This document shows, one piece after another, positions 17,320-25,601 of a stretch of DNA of 33,558 nucleotides (positions are counted from its first letter, which is position 1; every line of letters starts with the position of its first letter). The DNA is from Lachnospiraceae bacterium (GTDB lineage: Bacteria; Bacillota; Clostridia; Lachnospirales; Lachnospiraceae), in NCBI GenBank assembly GCA_019423745.1, contig JAHZAV010000026.1:1-33558 (forward strand), written 5' to 3'. The notes beneath the pieces were generated by a model. It did no database searches. It was not told where the DNA came from and was given only the letters and a program-made list of their open reading frames with translations. Both the position numbers and the translations under genes were made by a program.

Positions 17320-18790
17320 GCCGTTCTCCCTTATCTTCTGCCATACAGCTACTGATCAGTTCCCGGTCATCCATAGGATAACGGATCCCTTTGATCTCCT
17401 GGTATGTCTCATGTCCTTTTCCCGCAATCAGAATGATATCCCCATATTGTTTTGTCTCCAAAGCATATCTTACTGCCTCACGCCGGTCTGAAATCACTGT
17501 ATATTTTCCTGTTGTTTTTCGAATTCCTGATACGATATCGCTGATAATATCCTGTGGATCTTCATAGCGGGGATTATCACTTGTAATAATGGTATGATCT
17601 GCCAACTTCCCTGACGTTTTTCCCATTTCATACCTTCTTTCTTTTGATCTGCCCCCACCGCATCCGAAAACCACTATCAACCTTCCGGGAGCGTATTGCC
17701 TCAAGGTCTGAAGTGCAACAGAAAGGCTCATCGCATTATGAGCATAGTCCAGAAAAACACTGCAGCCTTTCGGACCTGGAATCTGTTCCATCCGACCCGG
17801 CACATAAAGTTCTCTCATAGCCTGTTTTACTGCCTCTACAGAAATGCCATAATCCACCAAAGCGGCAGATGCTCCCAGTGCATTATATACATTAAACTGC
17901 CCCGGCAAAGATAGAAAAATTTCACTGCTGCGCCCTTCCAAAATAAAACACATGCCCGGCCTGCCGCCGCGCACGCTGCTTTTTACTCCGATTCCTCTGT
18001 AATCTGCCCCTTCCTTCATTCCAAATGTAAGCTGCCGACACCCGCATCCTTCGATTACTGCTTCCCACGATGGATCGTCCACGTTTCCTACTCCTGTCTC
18101 ACACTGCAAAAACAGCAGATGCTTACACTGCAAATACTCTTCCATATCCACATGTTCCTTCGGGCCGATATGATCCCGTCCCAGATTTGTAAATATACCA
18201 TATTTAAAGAAAATGCCAGAAGTTCTCTGCAGCTTCAGAGCCTGAGATGATACTTCCATGACAGCTGTATCACATCCTGCATCTGTCATTTCTTTCAAAT
18301 AACGCTGCAGCACACAGGACTCCGGAGTCGTATGCATACTTGGATAACGCCGAATTCCGGTATCTGTCTCTATTGTTCCGATCATTCCAGGGTTCTTTCC
18401 TGATTTTCGTAAGATTTCCCGTATCATCCAAGCTGTTGTTGTTTTTCCTTTTGTCCCTGTTACTCCGATGATATCCAACTTCTCTGCCGGATACCCAAAA
18501 GAAGCGGCTGACATTTCTGCCATAACGCATCTGGTGTCTGTTACCAGTATAACCGTCACATTTTCAGGACAACTAACCTGCTTTGAAACTACAATTGCAG
18601 CAGCTCCTCTAAAGGCCGCTTCTTTGGCAAAACAATGCCCATCCTTTTCATATCCTTCGATACATACATATACATCATCTTTTTGTACTGCACCTGTATC
18701 ATTGGTCACATTTTTTACCTCTCTGTCTGTAGTTCCCTGAATCACCCTGTATCTGACTCGTGCAAGCAGACTGAAAAGCCGCATTTTCAT
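17297..18790 (-). CDS. murE: UDP-MurNAc-L-Ala-D-Glu:meso-diaminopimelate ligase (canonical MurE)
   Basis: Adds meso-diaminopimelate to UDP-MurNAc-L-Ala-D-Glu in cytoplasmic peptidoglycan precursor synthesis. 497 residues from the ATG at 18790. That start has AGGA six bases upstream; a GTG at 18793 is in frame but too close to it. Seen: ATP loop VTGTKGKTTT near 110-119, TTPE (substrate loop) near 154, MEVSSQALK near 178, the carbamylated-lysine region QCKHLLF, DYAHN near 348, and DNPR at 405-408. In characterised MurE enzymes DNPR marks diaminopimelate rather than lysine specificity. GKGHE is present near the C-terminus. It heads the operon murE-priA-def-fmt and has its own promoter. A MurE paralogue is encoded just upstream (separate entry). 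Confidence 0.93.
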   Translation of the reverse strand: MKMRLFSLLARVRYRVIQGTTDREVKNVTNDTGAVQKDDVYVCIEGYEKDGHCFAKEAAFRGAAAIVVSKQVSCPENVTVILVTDTRCVMAEMSAASFGYPAEKLDIIGVTGTKGKTTTAWMIREILRKSGKNPGMIGTIETDTGIRRYPSMHTTPESCVLQRYLKEMTDAGCDTAVMEVSSQALKLQRTSGIFFKYGIFTNLGRDHIGPKEHVDMEEYLQCKHLLFLQCETGVGNVDDPSWEAVIEGCGCRQLTFGMKEGADYRGIGVKSSVRGGRPGMCFILEGRSSEIFLSLPGQFNVYNALGASAALVDYGISVEAVKQAMRELYVPGRMEQIPGPKGCSVFLDYAHNAMSLSVALQTLRQYAPGRLIVVFGCGGGRSKERRYEMGKTSGKLADHTIITSDNPRYEDPQDIISDIVSGIRKTTGKYTVISDRREAVRYALETKQYGDIILIAGKGHETYQEIKGIRYPMDDRELISSCMAEDKGERHVRRYYY

Positions 18791-18816
18791 CACCCATCCT
18801 GTGGGTCTTTTCTACC

Positions 18817-18845
18817 ATTGTCACACAATCTTTCTAGACCGTCAA
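18817..18845 (-). promoter_or_regulatory. Promoter of the murE-priA-def-fmt operon
   Basis: On the minus strand, TTGACG (18840-18845), 17-base spacer, GACAAT (18817-18822). It leaves a short leader of about 20 bases before the murE ATG. It stands between the terminator of the upstream unit and murE. Confidence 0.6.
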
Positions 18846-18925
18846 CTCTTTTTCGTGTGCCAAATTCCGCCTAATTTTGAGCACTTGCATTACAACAGAA
18901 CCGAAAACTTTGGAAATTTATACCA

Positions 18926-18972
18926 CAAAAACAGCAGGCAAGGAGAGTTAAATCTCCCGCCCGCCATCTGTT
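18926..18972 (-). terminator. Terminator of the ATP-grasp/racemase/MurE-like unit
   Basis: Interrupted hairpin whose inner stem GGAGA/TCTCC and outer stem AACAG/CTGTT flank a GC-rich part. It is followed on the minus strand by TTTTT. It begins at the stop codon of the MurE-like gene, consistent with the end of that transcript before the murE promoter. Confidence 0.55.
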
Positions 18973-20501
18973 TAAGACTGCTGTCTCTCATCATATTCAG
19001 CAAGATATTTCTTTACGTAATCCACATCAGAAGGACAGTCTACATACTCACTTCCGTACTTCTGTCTCGTTTCTTTTCCTTTTCCTGTAATCAGAAGAAG
19101 CGTCTTCCCTTCAGCACTTTCAATAGCAGAACGAATTGCCTCTCCACGATCCTCTATCATCTCGTAAGGACAATTCTGTGCTTCCACATATTGTGCAATA
19201 TCCTTGGAAATATCCTCTACCGGTTCGTATCCCGGATCCTCTGCCGTCAAATATACCTTACGCGCATACTGTCCCGCTACAGTTCCCAGGTCTCTTCTTC
19301 GGATATACGCCTTCTTACCTGGACATCCAAAAATAGATATGATTCCATAATCCGGATATTCTTCCCGCATGGACGAGAAAAGCTTTTCAAAGCTCAGTTT
19401 ATTATGGGCATAATCTACAATAGCAATCACATTTTTATCTGCACTTGCATATAGTTCCATTCTTCCGCTTGATCTGGCCCTTTTAAGCCCAGAGTGAATA
19501 TATTCTCTCGGAATCTGTAGTGCGGACGCTGCTGCAATTACTCCCAACGCATTTTCTACATTAAACAGCCCTGGCATAGTAAGTACGAATTCTTCATCAA
19601 AATCTTTACTTCTTACAGAAAACGTAGTCTCATGTCCATCTTTTTTAATATCATAAGCATAATAATCTGCTTCTGGATTTTTAAGACTAAATGTTACACA
19701 TCTTTCAGCTGCTTTAGCCTCCTCTAAAATGCGTTCAATATAATCTGCATCTAAATTCACTACAGCTGTATCTGTCTGTGCAAACATCAGCATTTTAGAG
19801 GAAAAATAATCCTCAAAATTCTCATGTTCAATCGGGCTGATATGATCTTCTGATATATTCAGAAAAATCCCTACATCAAAACGCATTCCGTCTACTCTGT
19901 GATATTTCAAGGCCTGGGAAGAAACTTCCATCTGCGCATAAGCAATCTGGCTGTCCAGTGCGTTTCTTAAATGTTGCTGCAACTCCATGGCCTCCGGGGT
20001 TGTAATATGAGATTCTACTTTCGTCACCCCATCATAAATATCAATGGATGAGATTACCGCACTCTCATGCTTTCCCTGTGCAGCCATATAATCATCCACA
20101 ACAGCTTTCATATAATAAGCGGAAGTGGATTTCCCTTTTGTTCCGCCGATTCCTGTAACAATTAAGTCTTTCCATGGTTCCTGATAAAAGAAATTAGCAA
20201 GAATAGCCATTGCCTTGCGAATATCTTTCACCAGAATATAAGGTATCTCCTCTTCTAGTTCAAACGCCTTTTCACTAATATAACATACAGCTCCTCTTTC
20301 CACCGCTTCCCGAAGATAGACCGGTTTAAAGGCCGCTCCTTTGCAGACAAACAAGGTGTCTTTTCCTGCTTCTTTGGAATTATACGTCAACATGCGTATA
20401 ACCTGATCTGTACTTTCTTCCGCATTTGCCTCTAAGAGTAGTCCGTTTCTCTCTAACAACTCTTCATATTCCCGTATTGTATGATACTGCATTTTTGCCA
20501 T
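18972..20501 (-). CDS. MurE-like Mur ligase paralogue with altered amino-acid pocket
   Basis: An ATP-dependent amide ligase of the Mur family, closest in motifs to MurE; cytoplasmic. 509 residues. ATP loop GGTKGKST (about 119-126), HITTPE (165-170), MEVSSQALKYHR (191-202), carbamylated-lysine region SSKMLMF with K236, DYAHN (363-367). These are MurE-like, so a UDP-MurNAc-dipeptide or other acyl-D/L-Glu acceptor is plausible. The residues that read the incoming amino acid differ: the DNPR of MurE is EDPG (421-424), and GKGHE is GKGKE (473-477). Diaminopimelate is therefore an unlikely substrate; another amine or amino acid is inferred but not identified. It is the last gene of a three-gene unit, 26 bases after an Asp/Glu-type racemase gene. 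Alternatives are a ligase of a non-cell-wall peptide or polymer, in the manner of PgsB or the Mur domain of cyanophycin synthetase. Confidence 0.85.
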   Translation of the reverse strand: MAKMQYHTIREYEELLERNGLLLEANAEESTDQVIRMLTYNSKEAGKDTLFVCKGAAFKPVYLREAVERGAVCYISEKAFELEEEIPYILVKDIRKAMAILANFFYQEPWKDLIVTGIGGTKGKSTSAYYMKAVVDDYMAAQGKHESAVISSIDIYDGVTKVESHITTPEAMELQQHLRNALDSQIAYAQMEVSSQALKYHRVDGMRFDVGIFLNISEDHISPIEHENFEDYFSSKMLMFAQTDTAVVNLDADYIERILEEAKAAERCVTFSLKNPEADYYAYDIKKDGHETTFSVRSKDFDEEFVLTMPGLFNVENALGVIAAASALQIPREYIHSGLKRARSSGRMELYASADKNVIAIVDYAHNKLSFEKLFSSMREEYPDYGIISIFGCPGKKAYIRRRDLGTVAGQYARKVYLTAEDPGYEPVEDISKDIAQYVEAQNCPYEMIEDRGEAIRSAIESAEGKTLLLITGKGKETRQKYGSEYVDCPSDVDYVKKYLAEYDERQQS

Positions 20502-20527
20502 GATTTATCTCCCTTATTGTTCACTTT

Positions 20528-21244
20528 CTACTGGTACTCTGCTCCTGATCGTATAATAGACTCTCTCACCAACACATCCATTGCATCCAGACAGAGAGTT
20601 GGAACTTCATGTTTTCCTTTAAAAACAGACAACTCTGTACAAGCCAGTATAACTGCGTCACAGCCCTTTCTCATAAATTCACTTAATACACGATCAAATT
20701 TAGCACGGTCTCCCTTTTTCCCGCTTTTAATGTCATCATAAATAAGTGACATCACATCCCTTTGCCGTTCCGGGGAAGGTTTAACCGGAGTAATACCAAG
20801 CTTTCTGCATTCTTTATGATAAATCCGGGAATTAATCGTACCGTCTGTCGCCATAATCCCGATTTTCTTTACATCCGATATGCTTTCTACCGCATAAGCT
20901 ACACTCTCACGAACCATGTTGATAACCGGAACAGAGACTGCTTTTTGAATTTGCTCATAATAATAATGGGACGTATTACAAGGAATAGCTATATTAGCTG
21001 CCCCCAGCTTTTCCAGTGTGCGTGCATCATCTGTCAGAATATTAATCAAATGGGAACTGTCACCTGACACGATAGACTCTGTACGATCTGGCATGGATGC
21101 ATGACTTAAAATCACCATATCAATATGATCCTGATCTTTCTCAGCCTTTGTATGTGCAATCACATTTTCGTAATAATAGCTGGTCGCCTCCGGTCCCATA
21201 CCGCCAATCACGCCCAAAATTTTTTTTTCTTTTCTTTCTTCCAT
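20528..21244 (-). CDS. Aspartate/glutamate racemase family protein
   Basis: A cofactor-independent amino-acid racemase that uses two cysteines to invert the alpha carbon. 238 residues. N-terminal GVIGGMGPEAT (11-21), first catalytic cysteine in IPCNTSH (C89) and second in LACTELS (C202); both are present, so it should be active. The family includes aspartate, glutamate and broad-spectrum racemases; aspartate is favoured by the adjacent D-aspartate-ligase-like gene but not proven by sequence. It lies 11 bases after the ATP-grasp gene and 26 bases before the MurE-like gene. It is not the usual MurI glutamate racemase, whose motifs differ. Confidence 0.9.
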   Translation of the reverse strand: MEERKEKKILGVIGGMGPEATSYYYENVIAHTKAEKDQDHIDMVILSHASMPDRTESIVSGDSSHLINILTDDARTLEKLGAANIAIPCNTSHYYYEQIQKAVSVPVINMVRESVAYAVESISDVKKIGIMATDGTINSRIYHKECRKLGITPVKPSPERQRDVMSLIYDDIKSGKKGDRAKFDRVLSEFMRKGCDAVILACTELSVFKGKHEVPTLCLDAMDVLVRESIIRSGAEYQ

Positions 21245-21255
21245 AAATTCTTCCC

Positions 21256-22467
21256 TTATTTATAATATTTATTAAAATAGGAATACTGTTTCAAATGTGT
21301 CTTAAGCATTCTAAGGAAGCGCATAGGACGAAGATCTCCTCTCATAAAGACCGGATTCACCATTTTGCCTTCCCGTACCAACTTTTTCATTCTGTCAATC
21401 ATAGCTGCATCTTTAATATGTTTATAAGCCACTCCTTTTGGAACGGTCATCCACAAATGTTCTTCTGTAGCCTCCTCATATGGAAGCTCCCGATGATAAA
21501 TATAATCTTCTACGAAATATTTTGCCACATTAAATCCGGATCCTGTTACGTAATAATTACTTCTTCCCTGTCTTGTATTGATTTCAAAGAATCGATAAGT
21601 TCCATCACGCATATCATATTTAATATCAAAATTGGAAAATCCCACATAATGCAAATCTTCCAGAAGATTCTTTACTCTTCCCATCAGCTCCTTATTCGGC
21701 TCAGTAATAATAACTGCATGATTGCCAAGACCATGCGGCGTATGTTCCTCTAAAAGCACATGACCCAGGCACATCATCTTTACTTTACCATTCTGATCAG
21801 AATAGGAAGTCAGAACTCTCATATATTCATCATTTCCCGGTATCGTATCCTGTATAATCAACGCATCATCATAACCTGCTTCATAAATCTGGCTGATAAC
21901 ATCTTCCATTTCTTTTCTGGAATCCAGCTTATAAATTTTATTCTGTGTTGGAAATGGATGTTCCCAATAAGCAATGCTGTTAGATGGCTTTACAATAACC
22001 GGATAAGAAAATTCACATGGAAAATCAAGTCCCATATCAGGTCTGTAAATAATAGTTTTAGGATAATCTACTCCATGTTTTTCACAAAGCTGATAAAATC
22101 TCTCTTTTTGCTGCAGGCTGTCCATCAGATCAAAATCAATGTAAGGAGCAATAATATTGGACGCCAATTCTTTCTTATGTCTGCTGGCCAATGCCACATA
22201 ACTGTCACCGCATCCAATCAGCAGAATCTTCTTGTCCTTATGATCTTCGGCGAAACGATTGATTCGTTCCAGAAAATATTCATCTGTATCAATCTTCGGA
22301 TTACCCTCATATACAGTAATCTGGCTATGATAACTTGGTCCGGTCTGGTACTTGCCAAACACATAAGATTTTACCTGATATTGCTCATAAAAAGCTCGGG
22401 CAACACTATAAGTATTAATATCCCCTCCCAAGAGGACGGGAATGAATTCTCTTTCTTTACATTCCAT
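21256..22467 (-). CDS. ATP-grasp carboxylate-amine ligase, D-aspartate-ligase-like
   Basis: 403 residues. ATP-grasp enzymes activate a carboxylate as acyl phosphate and join it to an amine. The N-terminal stretch with LLGGDINTYSVARAFYEQY (12-30), YPVIVKPSNS (155-164) in the ATP-binding subdomain, and the metal-binding FEINTRQGRS (294-303, E295 and N297) resemble the D-aspartate ligases (AslA/Aslfm) that build the D-Asp cross-bridge in enterococci and lactococci. There the ligase gene is also paired with an aspartate racemase. I recall that resemblance from family knowledge and have not aligned it. The ATG at 22467 has AAGGAG about 14 bases upstream, a long spacing. It is the first gene of the unit, with a promoter at 22537-22567. 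The acceptor is unknown; this organism's canonical MurE indicates diaminopimelate, not lysine, stems. Confidence 0.85.
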   Translation of the reverse strand: MECKEREFIPVLLGGDINTYSVARAFYEQYQVKSYVFGKYQTGPSYHSQITVYEGNPKIDTDEYFLERINRFAEDHKDKKILLIGCGDSYVALASRHKKELASNIIAPYIDFDLMDSLQQKERFYQLCEKHGVDYPKTIIYRPDMGLDFPCEFSYPVIVKPSNSIAYWEHPFPTQNKIYKLDSRKEMEDVISQIYEAGYDDALIIQDTIPGNDEYMRVLTSYSDQNGKVKMMCLGHVLLEEHTPHGLGNHAVIITEPNKELMGRVKNLLEDLHYVGFSNFDIKYDMRDGTYRFFEINTRQGRSNYYVTGSGFNVAKYFVEDYIYHRELPYEEATEEHLWMTVPKGVAYKHIKDAAMIDRMKKLVREGKMVNPVFMRGDLRPMRFLRMLKTHLKQYSYFNKYYK

Positions 22468-22536
22468 AACTGTCTGAAATTCTCCTTATACACATTTGTT
22501 CATAATGTCGAGGCAAAAGATATTTTGCTCCAACTG

Positions 22537-22567
22537 ATTATAACGCCGAAGTACCCCGGGTTGTCAA
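22537..22567 (-). promoter_or_regulatory. Promoter of the ATP-grasp/racemase/MurE-like unit
   Basis: On the minus strand, a perfect TTGACA (22562-22567) and a perfect TATAAT (22537-22542) separated by 19 bases. The long spacing and a GC-rich, partly palindromic spacer (near ACCCGGGGT) may make it weak or activator/MerR-dependent. That last point is inference. Confidence 0.65.
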
Positions 22568-22571
22568 GTAA

Positions 22572-22597
22572 GGGGCACTCTATTCTTTTGGCGCCCC
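22572..22597 (-). terminator. Hairpin at the end of ubiX
   Basis: 7-bp stem (22572-22578 with 22591-22597, GGGGCGC/GTGCCCC with one G-T pair) overlapping the ubiX stop. The tail on the minus strand is only TTACTTG, so termination may be inefficient. Confidence 0.35.
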
Positions 22598-23149
22598 TGT
22601 CCAGGGCACAAAATATTCATACGAAATTCCAAACTGAAGAAGGATCTTCCCTATAATATGATGAATTTGATCCTCCAACGTACGGGGATTATTATAAAAT
22701 GTCAGAACCGGAGGAACTATCACGCATCCTAAATCCGATGCCTTTTTCATATTTTCTATATGAACCTTTCCCAAAGGCATCTCCCTTGGGACCAGAACTA
22801 CCTTTCGGCCTTCCTTCAGACACACATCCGCTGCTCTCACAAGGAGATTTTCGGCATAACCCATTGAAATGCCTGCCAGCGTCTTCATACTGCAGGGCAG
22901 AATCACCATACCATCTGTCACAAAAGAGCCACTGGATACAGTTGCTGCCAGATCCCTTTCATCATAAACAAAATCAGCAAGACTTGTCAGATCTTCCATT
23001 GGTACTCGACTTTCCAATGTCCACGTCACTTTTGCGCCTTCACTCAAAATCAGATGAATTTCGCAATGTTCGATTTTCTTAAGCGCCTGAAGCAGGTAAT
23101 AGCTCATCTCCACTCCTGTAGCGCCGGTTACTCCTACAATTATTCTCAT
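22580..23149 (-). CDS. ubiX: Flavin prenyltransferase UbiX
   Basis: Joins dimethylallyl phosphate to FMN to make prenylated FMN, the cofactor required by UbiD decarboxylases. 189 residues from the chosen start. It has the flavin-binding GVTGATG at 6-12, a Ser-rich loop SSGSF, LPCSMKTLAGI, the catalytic/phosphate motif VPREMPL, and PPVLTFYNNP, all typical of UbiX/Pad1. I chose the ATG at 23149 (MRIIVGVTGATG) just after the ubiD stop; longer in-frame starts at 23176 and 23161 have no better ribosome site. Co-transcribed with ubiD, its client. Confidence 0.95.
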   Translation of the reverse strand: MRIIVGVTGATGVEMSYYLLQALKKIEHCEIHLILSEGAKVTWTLESRVPMEDLTSLADFVYDERDLAATVSSGSFVTDGMVILPCSMKTLAGISMGYAENLLVRAADVCLKEGRKVVLVPREMPLGKVHIENMKKASDLGCVIVPPVLTFYNNPRTLEDQIHHIIGKILLQFGISYEYFVPWTGAPKE

Positions 23150-23150
23150 A

Positions 23151-24620
23151 TCAGAACCCATACTCTTTCCATTCATTGATTACTTTTTGCTGAAGCTCCT
23201 CGGGATAACCACGGAAGGATGCCTCCACCGGTCTTTTCTCCTGAGGCCAACTGTGAAAAGGAGTCAGACAGTTGTAAATCACTCTTGTAGAAACTGCTGC
23301 TGCTTTCTCTTTTGCACTTAAATATGCAACCAAAGGAAAAATATACTGATCAGGAATTGCCAGACGAGTGTCTGGATGATGCCTGGTCGCAATAGCCCAT
23401 ACCAACTGGGACAGATTGCTTGGATCAATATCGTCATCCACAACAATCACTTTAGGAATATAAGAACCTCCTTTTGAGGCAAACACGGCTCTTCCAATTT
23501 CCTCAGCCAATTTCTGGTCATCTTTTGTTTGACGATTTCTGTCTACACTGACAACAAACCAATGTGCTGCTGACTCCATAGGAATAAAACATTCTTTAAC
23601 GGGAAACTTTTGTTTTGACAGCACATTCTGGATACTGGCAGCGATACTGATTCCCCAGTTTGTATGGTTCTCCTCTGTGGGTACACCTGCGACACAAAGT
23701 GGCATAATCGGATCATTCCTGTATGTCATGGCAGTCACTCGGAAACAAGGAACCTCTTTTTCCTTTCCTGTCCACACATAACCACCATATTCACCCATTG
23801 GCCCTTCTGGAACCATTTCATTTAATGACGCAAATCCTTCAATTACGATTTCTGTTGATGCGGGTACAAAAAGATCGTTTGTCTCACACTTAATAACCTC
23901 AACCGGTTCTCCATACCATCCCCCGATCATTTCTCCCTCATTCATTCCTGATGGAAGCGGATATCCTGCAATCATTGCAATGGCAGGGTCTACACCAAGG
24001 CAAAGAGCAAAAGGCATTTCTTCCCCCTTTTCTTTCCACTGTGCATATATTTTCCCAAAGTCCTGCGTGGGGATTATCACTCCCGCTATCGTCTGCGGGC
24101 CATCCAGCATTGCACGAGAAATAGCCCAGTTTACCCAGGAACCGTCTGGGGTCCTTGCAATAAAAATACCATATGTATTAATATAACGTCCTCCATCCCC
24201 ATAATGAATCCACGGAACAGGCAGCTTTGTAAGATCAATCTCCTCCCCAAATAGTTTATTCTGCTTGCATGGACCGTCCTCCACCACACGCGGAGGAATC
24301 GGTTCTACATCCGGAACCTTAGACCACTCCTCAACCAATTGAGGCCCCGGCGTATCTACCGGCAATCCAAGAGAAAGAGCTACTCTCTTAAACGGATGCG
24401 CTTTATCCGGACTTAAACCTACAGGTGCTCCAAGCACCCGAAAACCTTTTTTACAATCCTTCACATTTTCAAACAGAGGGGCTGGTGCCGGAAGATCATA
24501 AGCTCTTCTTGTAACTGCCCCCATTTCCAGATTCCAGTCTACCTCTTTTGAGATCCTTATGATTTCCCCGCATTCTTCAAGCTTTTCTACATATTCACGA
24601 AAACTTTTGATTGGTTTCAT
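23151..24620 (-). CDS. ubiD: UbiD-family (de)carboxylase, aromatic/phenolic acid type
   Basis: Prenyl-FMN dependent reversible decarboxylase of aromatic or unsaturated acids. 489 residues. Substrate and metal site NWAISRAML with R169, and VPEGPMGEYGGY with E272 and E277, supply the conserved E-R-E set; FHSWP lies near the C-terminus. Overall it resembles hydroxybenzoate/phenolic-acid decarboxylases (BsdC/ShdC type) more than the quinone-pathway UbiD. The substrate cannot be read from sequence. No small BsdD-like subunit gene lies nearby and no other quinone gene is in the window, so aromatic acid detoxification or fermentation is more likely. GGAGGAGG precedes the ATG at 24620. It has its own promoter with an operator-like dyad. 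Confidence 0.93.
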   Translation of the reverse strand: MKPIKSFREYVEKLEECGEIIRISKEVDWNLEMGAVTRRAYDLPAPAPLFENVKDCKKGFRVLGAPVGLSPDKAHPFKRVALSLGLPVDTPGPQLVEEWSKVPDVEPIPPRVVEDGPCKQNKLFGEEIDLTKLPVPWIHYGDGGRYINTYGIFIARTPDGSWVNWAISRAMLDGPQTIAGVIIPTQDFGKIYAQWKEKGEEMPFALCLGVDPAIAMIAGYPLPSGMNEGEMIGGWYGEPVEVIKCETNDLFVPASTEIVIEGFASLNEMVPEGPMGEYGGYVWTGKEKEVPCFRVTAMTYRNDPIMPLCVAGVPTEENHTNWGISIAASIQNVLSKQKFPVKECFIPMESAAHWFVVSVDRNRQTKDDQKLAEEIGRAVFASKGGSYIPKVIVVDDDIDPSNLSQLVWAIATRHHPDTRLAIPDQYIFPLVAYLSAKEKAAAVSTRVIYNCLTPFHSWPQEKRPVEASFRGYPEELQQKVINEWKEYGF

Positions 24621-24652
24621 CGCGCTTCCTCCTCCAATCTACCATTCCTTTT

Positions 24653-24681
24653 ATTTTATCACATATCCATGTTCATGGAAA
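24653..24681 (-). promoter_or_regulatory. Extended -10 promoter of ubiD-ubiX
   Basis: On the minus strand, TTTCCA (24676-24681), 17-base spacer, and TAAAAT (24653-24658) preceded by TGA, an extended -10. The dyad at 24666-24679 overlaps the -35 and spacer. Confidence 0.5.
24666..24679. promoter_or_regulatory. Operator-like dyad upstream of ubiD
   Basis: Perfect inverted repeat TCCATG-TT-CATGGA. Its place over the promoter suggests a repressor site, for example for a phenolic-acid sensing regulator. No regulator gene is adjacent. Confidence 0.45.
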
Positions 24682-24731
24682 CTTTTCCAGACAAATTCTG
24701 CTATCGTTCAAAGAACTTTGGCCCCTTCTAT

Positions 24732-25601
24732 TTAAGACTGTTCTTCACTCTCTTTGAATCCTTCTCCTACTACTTCATTAGATTCCATAATAATCGTAAA
24801 TGCTTCCGGATCCACTTTATTTACAATTCGTTTGATAGTATACATTTCCTTATTGTTGCAGGCACACATAACTACATCTTTTTCTCTGTTGGAATAACTG
24901 CCTATCCCTTTTAAAATAGTGGAGCCTCTGCCGGAATACTGATCAATCTTCTGTGCCACTTCACCGCCTCTTTCCGTCACAATCAAAGTCATTTTGCCCT
25001 CATCTATTCCATACATAATGCGGTCCATAACACTCGCCATCAAATAAGTAACAATCAATCCATAGATAAACCCATCTACTTCTTTAAATACAATCAAACT
25101 TCCCAAAAGTATCGTAATCATGTCCAAAACAAAGGTAATAATTCCCAGAGTCATATGAGGACGCGCTTTTCGAATTGCGACAGAAATGAAATCCTGTCCC
25201 CCGGTAGAAGACCCCCGCATAAAAATCAATGCATAGCCTATACCAGTCAGCACTCCCATACAAAGAGCAGCTAAAAGTCTACTGCCTTCATATACAGGAA
25301 GAAGCGGTGCTGCATAGTCCATAAGCAACGATGAAATAATCATAGATTTTGCAGACTTTAAGAAAAAAATCCGCCCCAGATATTTGTAACAGAAAACCGC
25401 TACCGGAACATTAAGAAGAATCGTCCCTGCTCCTACAGGGATACCCAAAATATGGTACAGGATAATAGCCACACCGGAAAATCCTGCCACAGGAAAATCA
25501 GCATTAAGTGCAAAATTGTAAATGCCTATAGCAAGCGCCATTCCTGCCGCCAAATCCACCAGTATATCGATTCCTATTTCTTTCCATTTTATGTTGTTCA
25601 T
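24732..25601 (-). CDS. YitT family membrane protein (DUF161/DUF2179)
   Basis: Integral membrane protein of unknown molecular function. 289 residues. Five to six hydrophobic segments lie between about 10 and 196, with the family's conserved GSSTGGQDFIS near 130-140. A soluble C-terminal DUF2179 domain from about 203 contains GRGSTILKGIGSYSNREKDVVMC. The start overlaps the dinB stop by 4 bases, so the two are translated from one message. The link to a DNA polymerase probably reflects co-transcription only. No signal peptide beyond the first helix. Confidence 0.92.
   Translation of the reverse strand: MNNIKWKEIGIDILVDLAAGMALAIGIYNFALNADFPVAGFSGVAIILYHILGIPVGAGTILLNVPVAVFCYKYLGRIFFLKSAKSMIISSLLMDYAAPLLPVYEGSRLLAALCMGVLTGIGYALIFMRGSSTGGQDFISVAIRKARPHMTLGIITFVLDMITILLGSLIVFKEVDGFIYGLIVTYLMASVMDRIMYGIDEGKMTLIVTERGGEVAQKIDQYSGRGSTILKGIGSYSNREKDVVMCACNNKEMYTIKRIVNKVDPEAFTIIMESNEVVGEGFKESEEQS

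Noticed and set aside
21760..22656. 298-codon open frame on the plus strand opposite the ATP-grasp gene
   Set aside because: It lies antisense to a gene with clear ATP-grasp motifs, has no recognisable domain, and crosses a promoter region.
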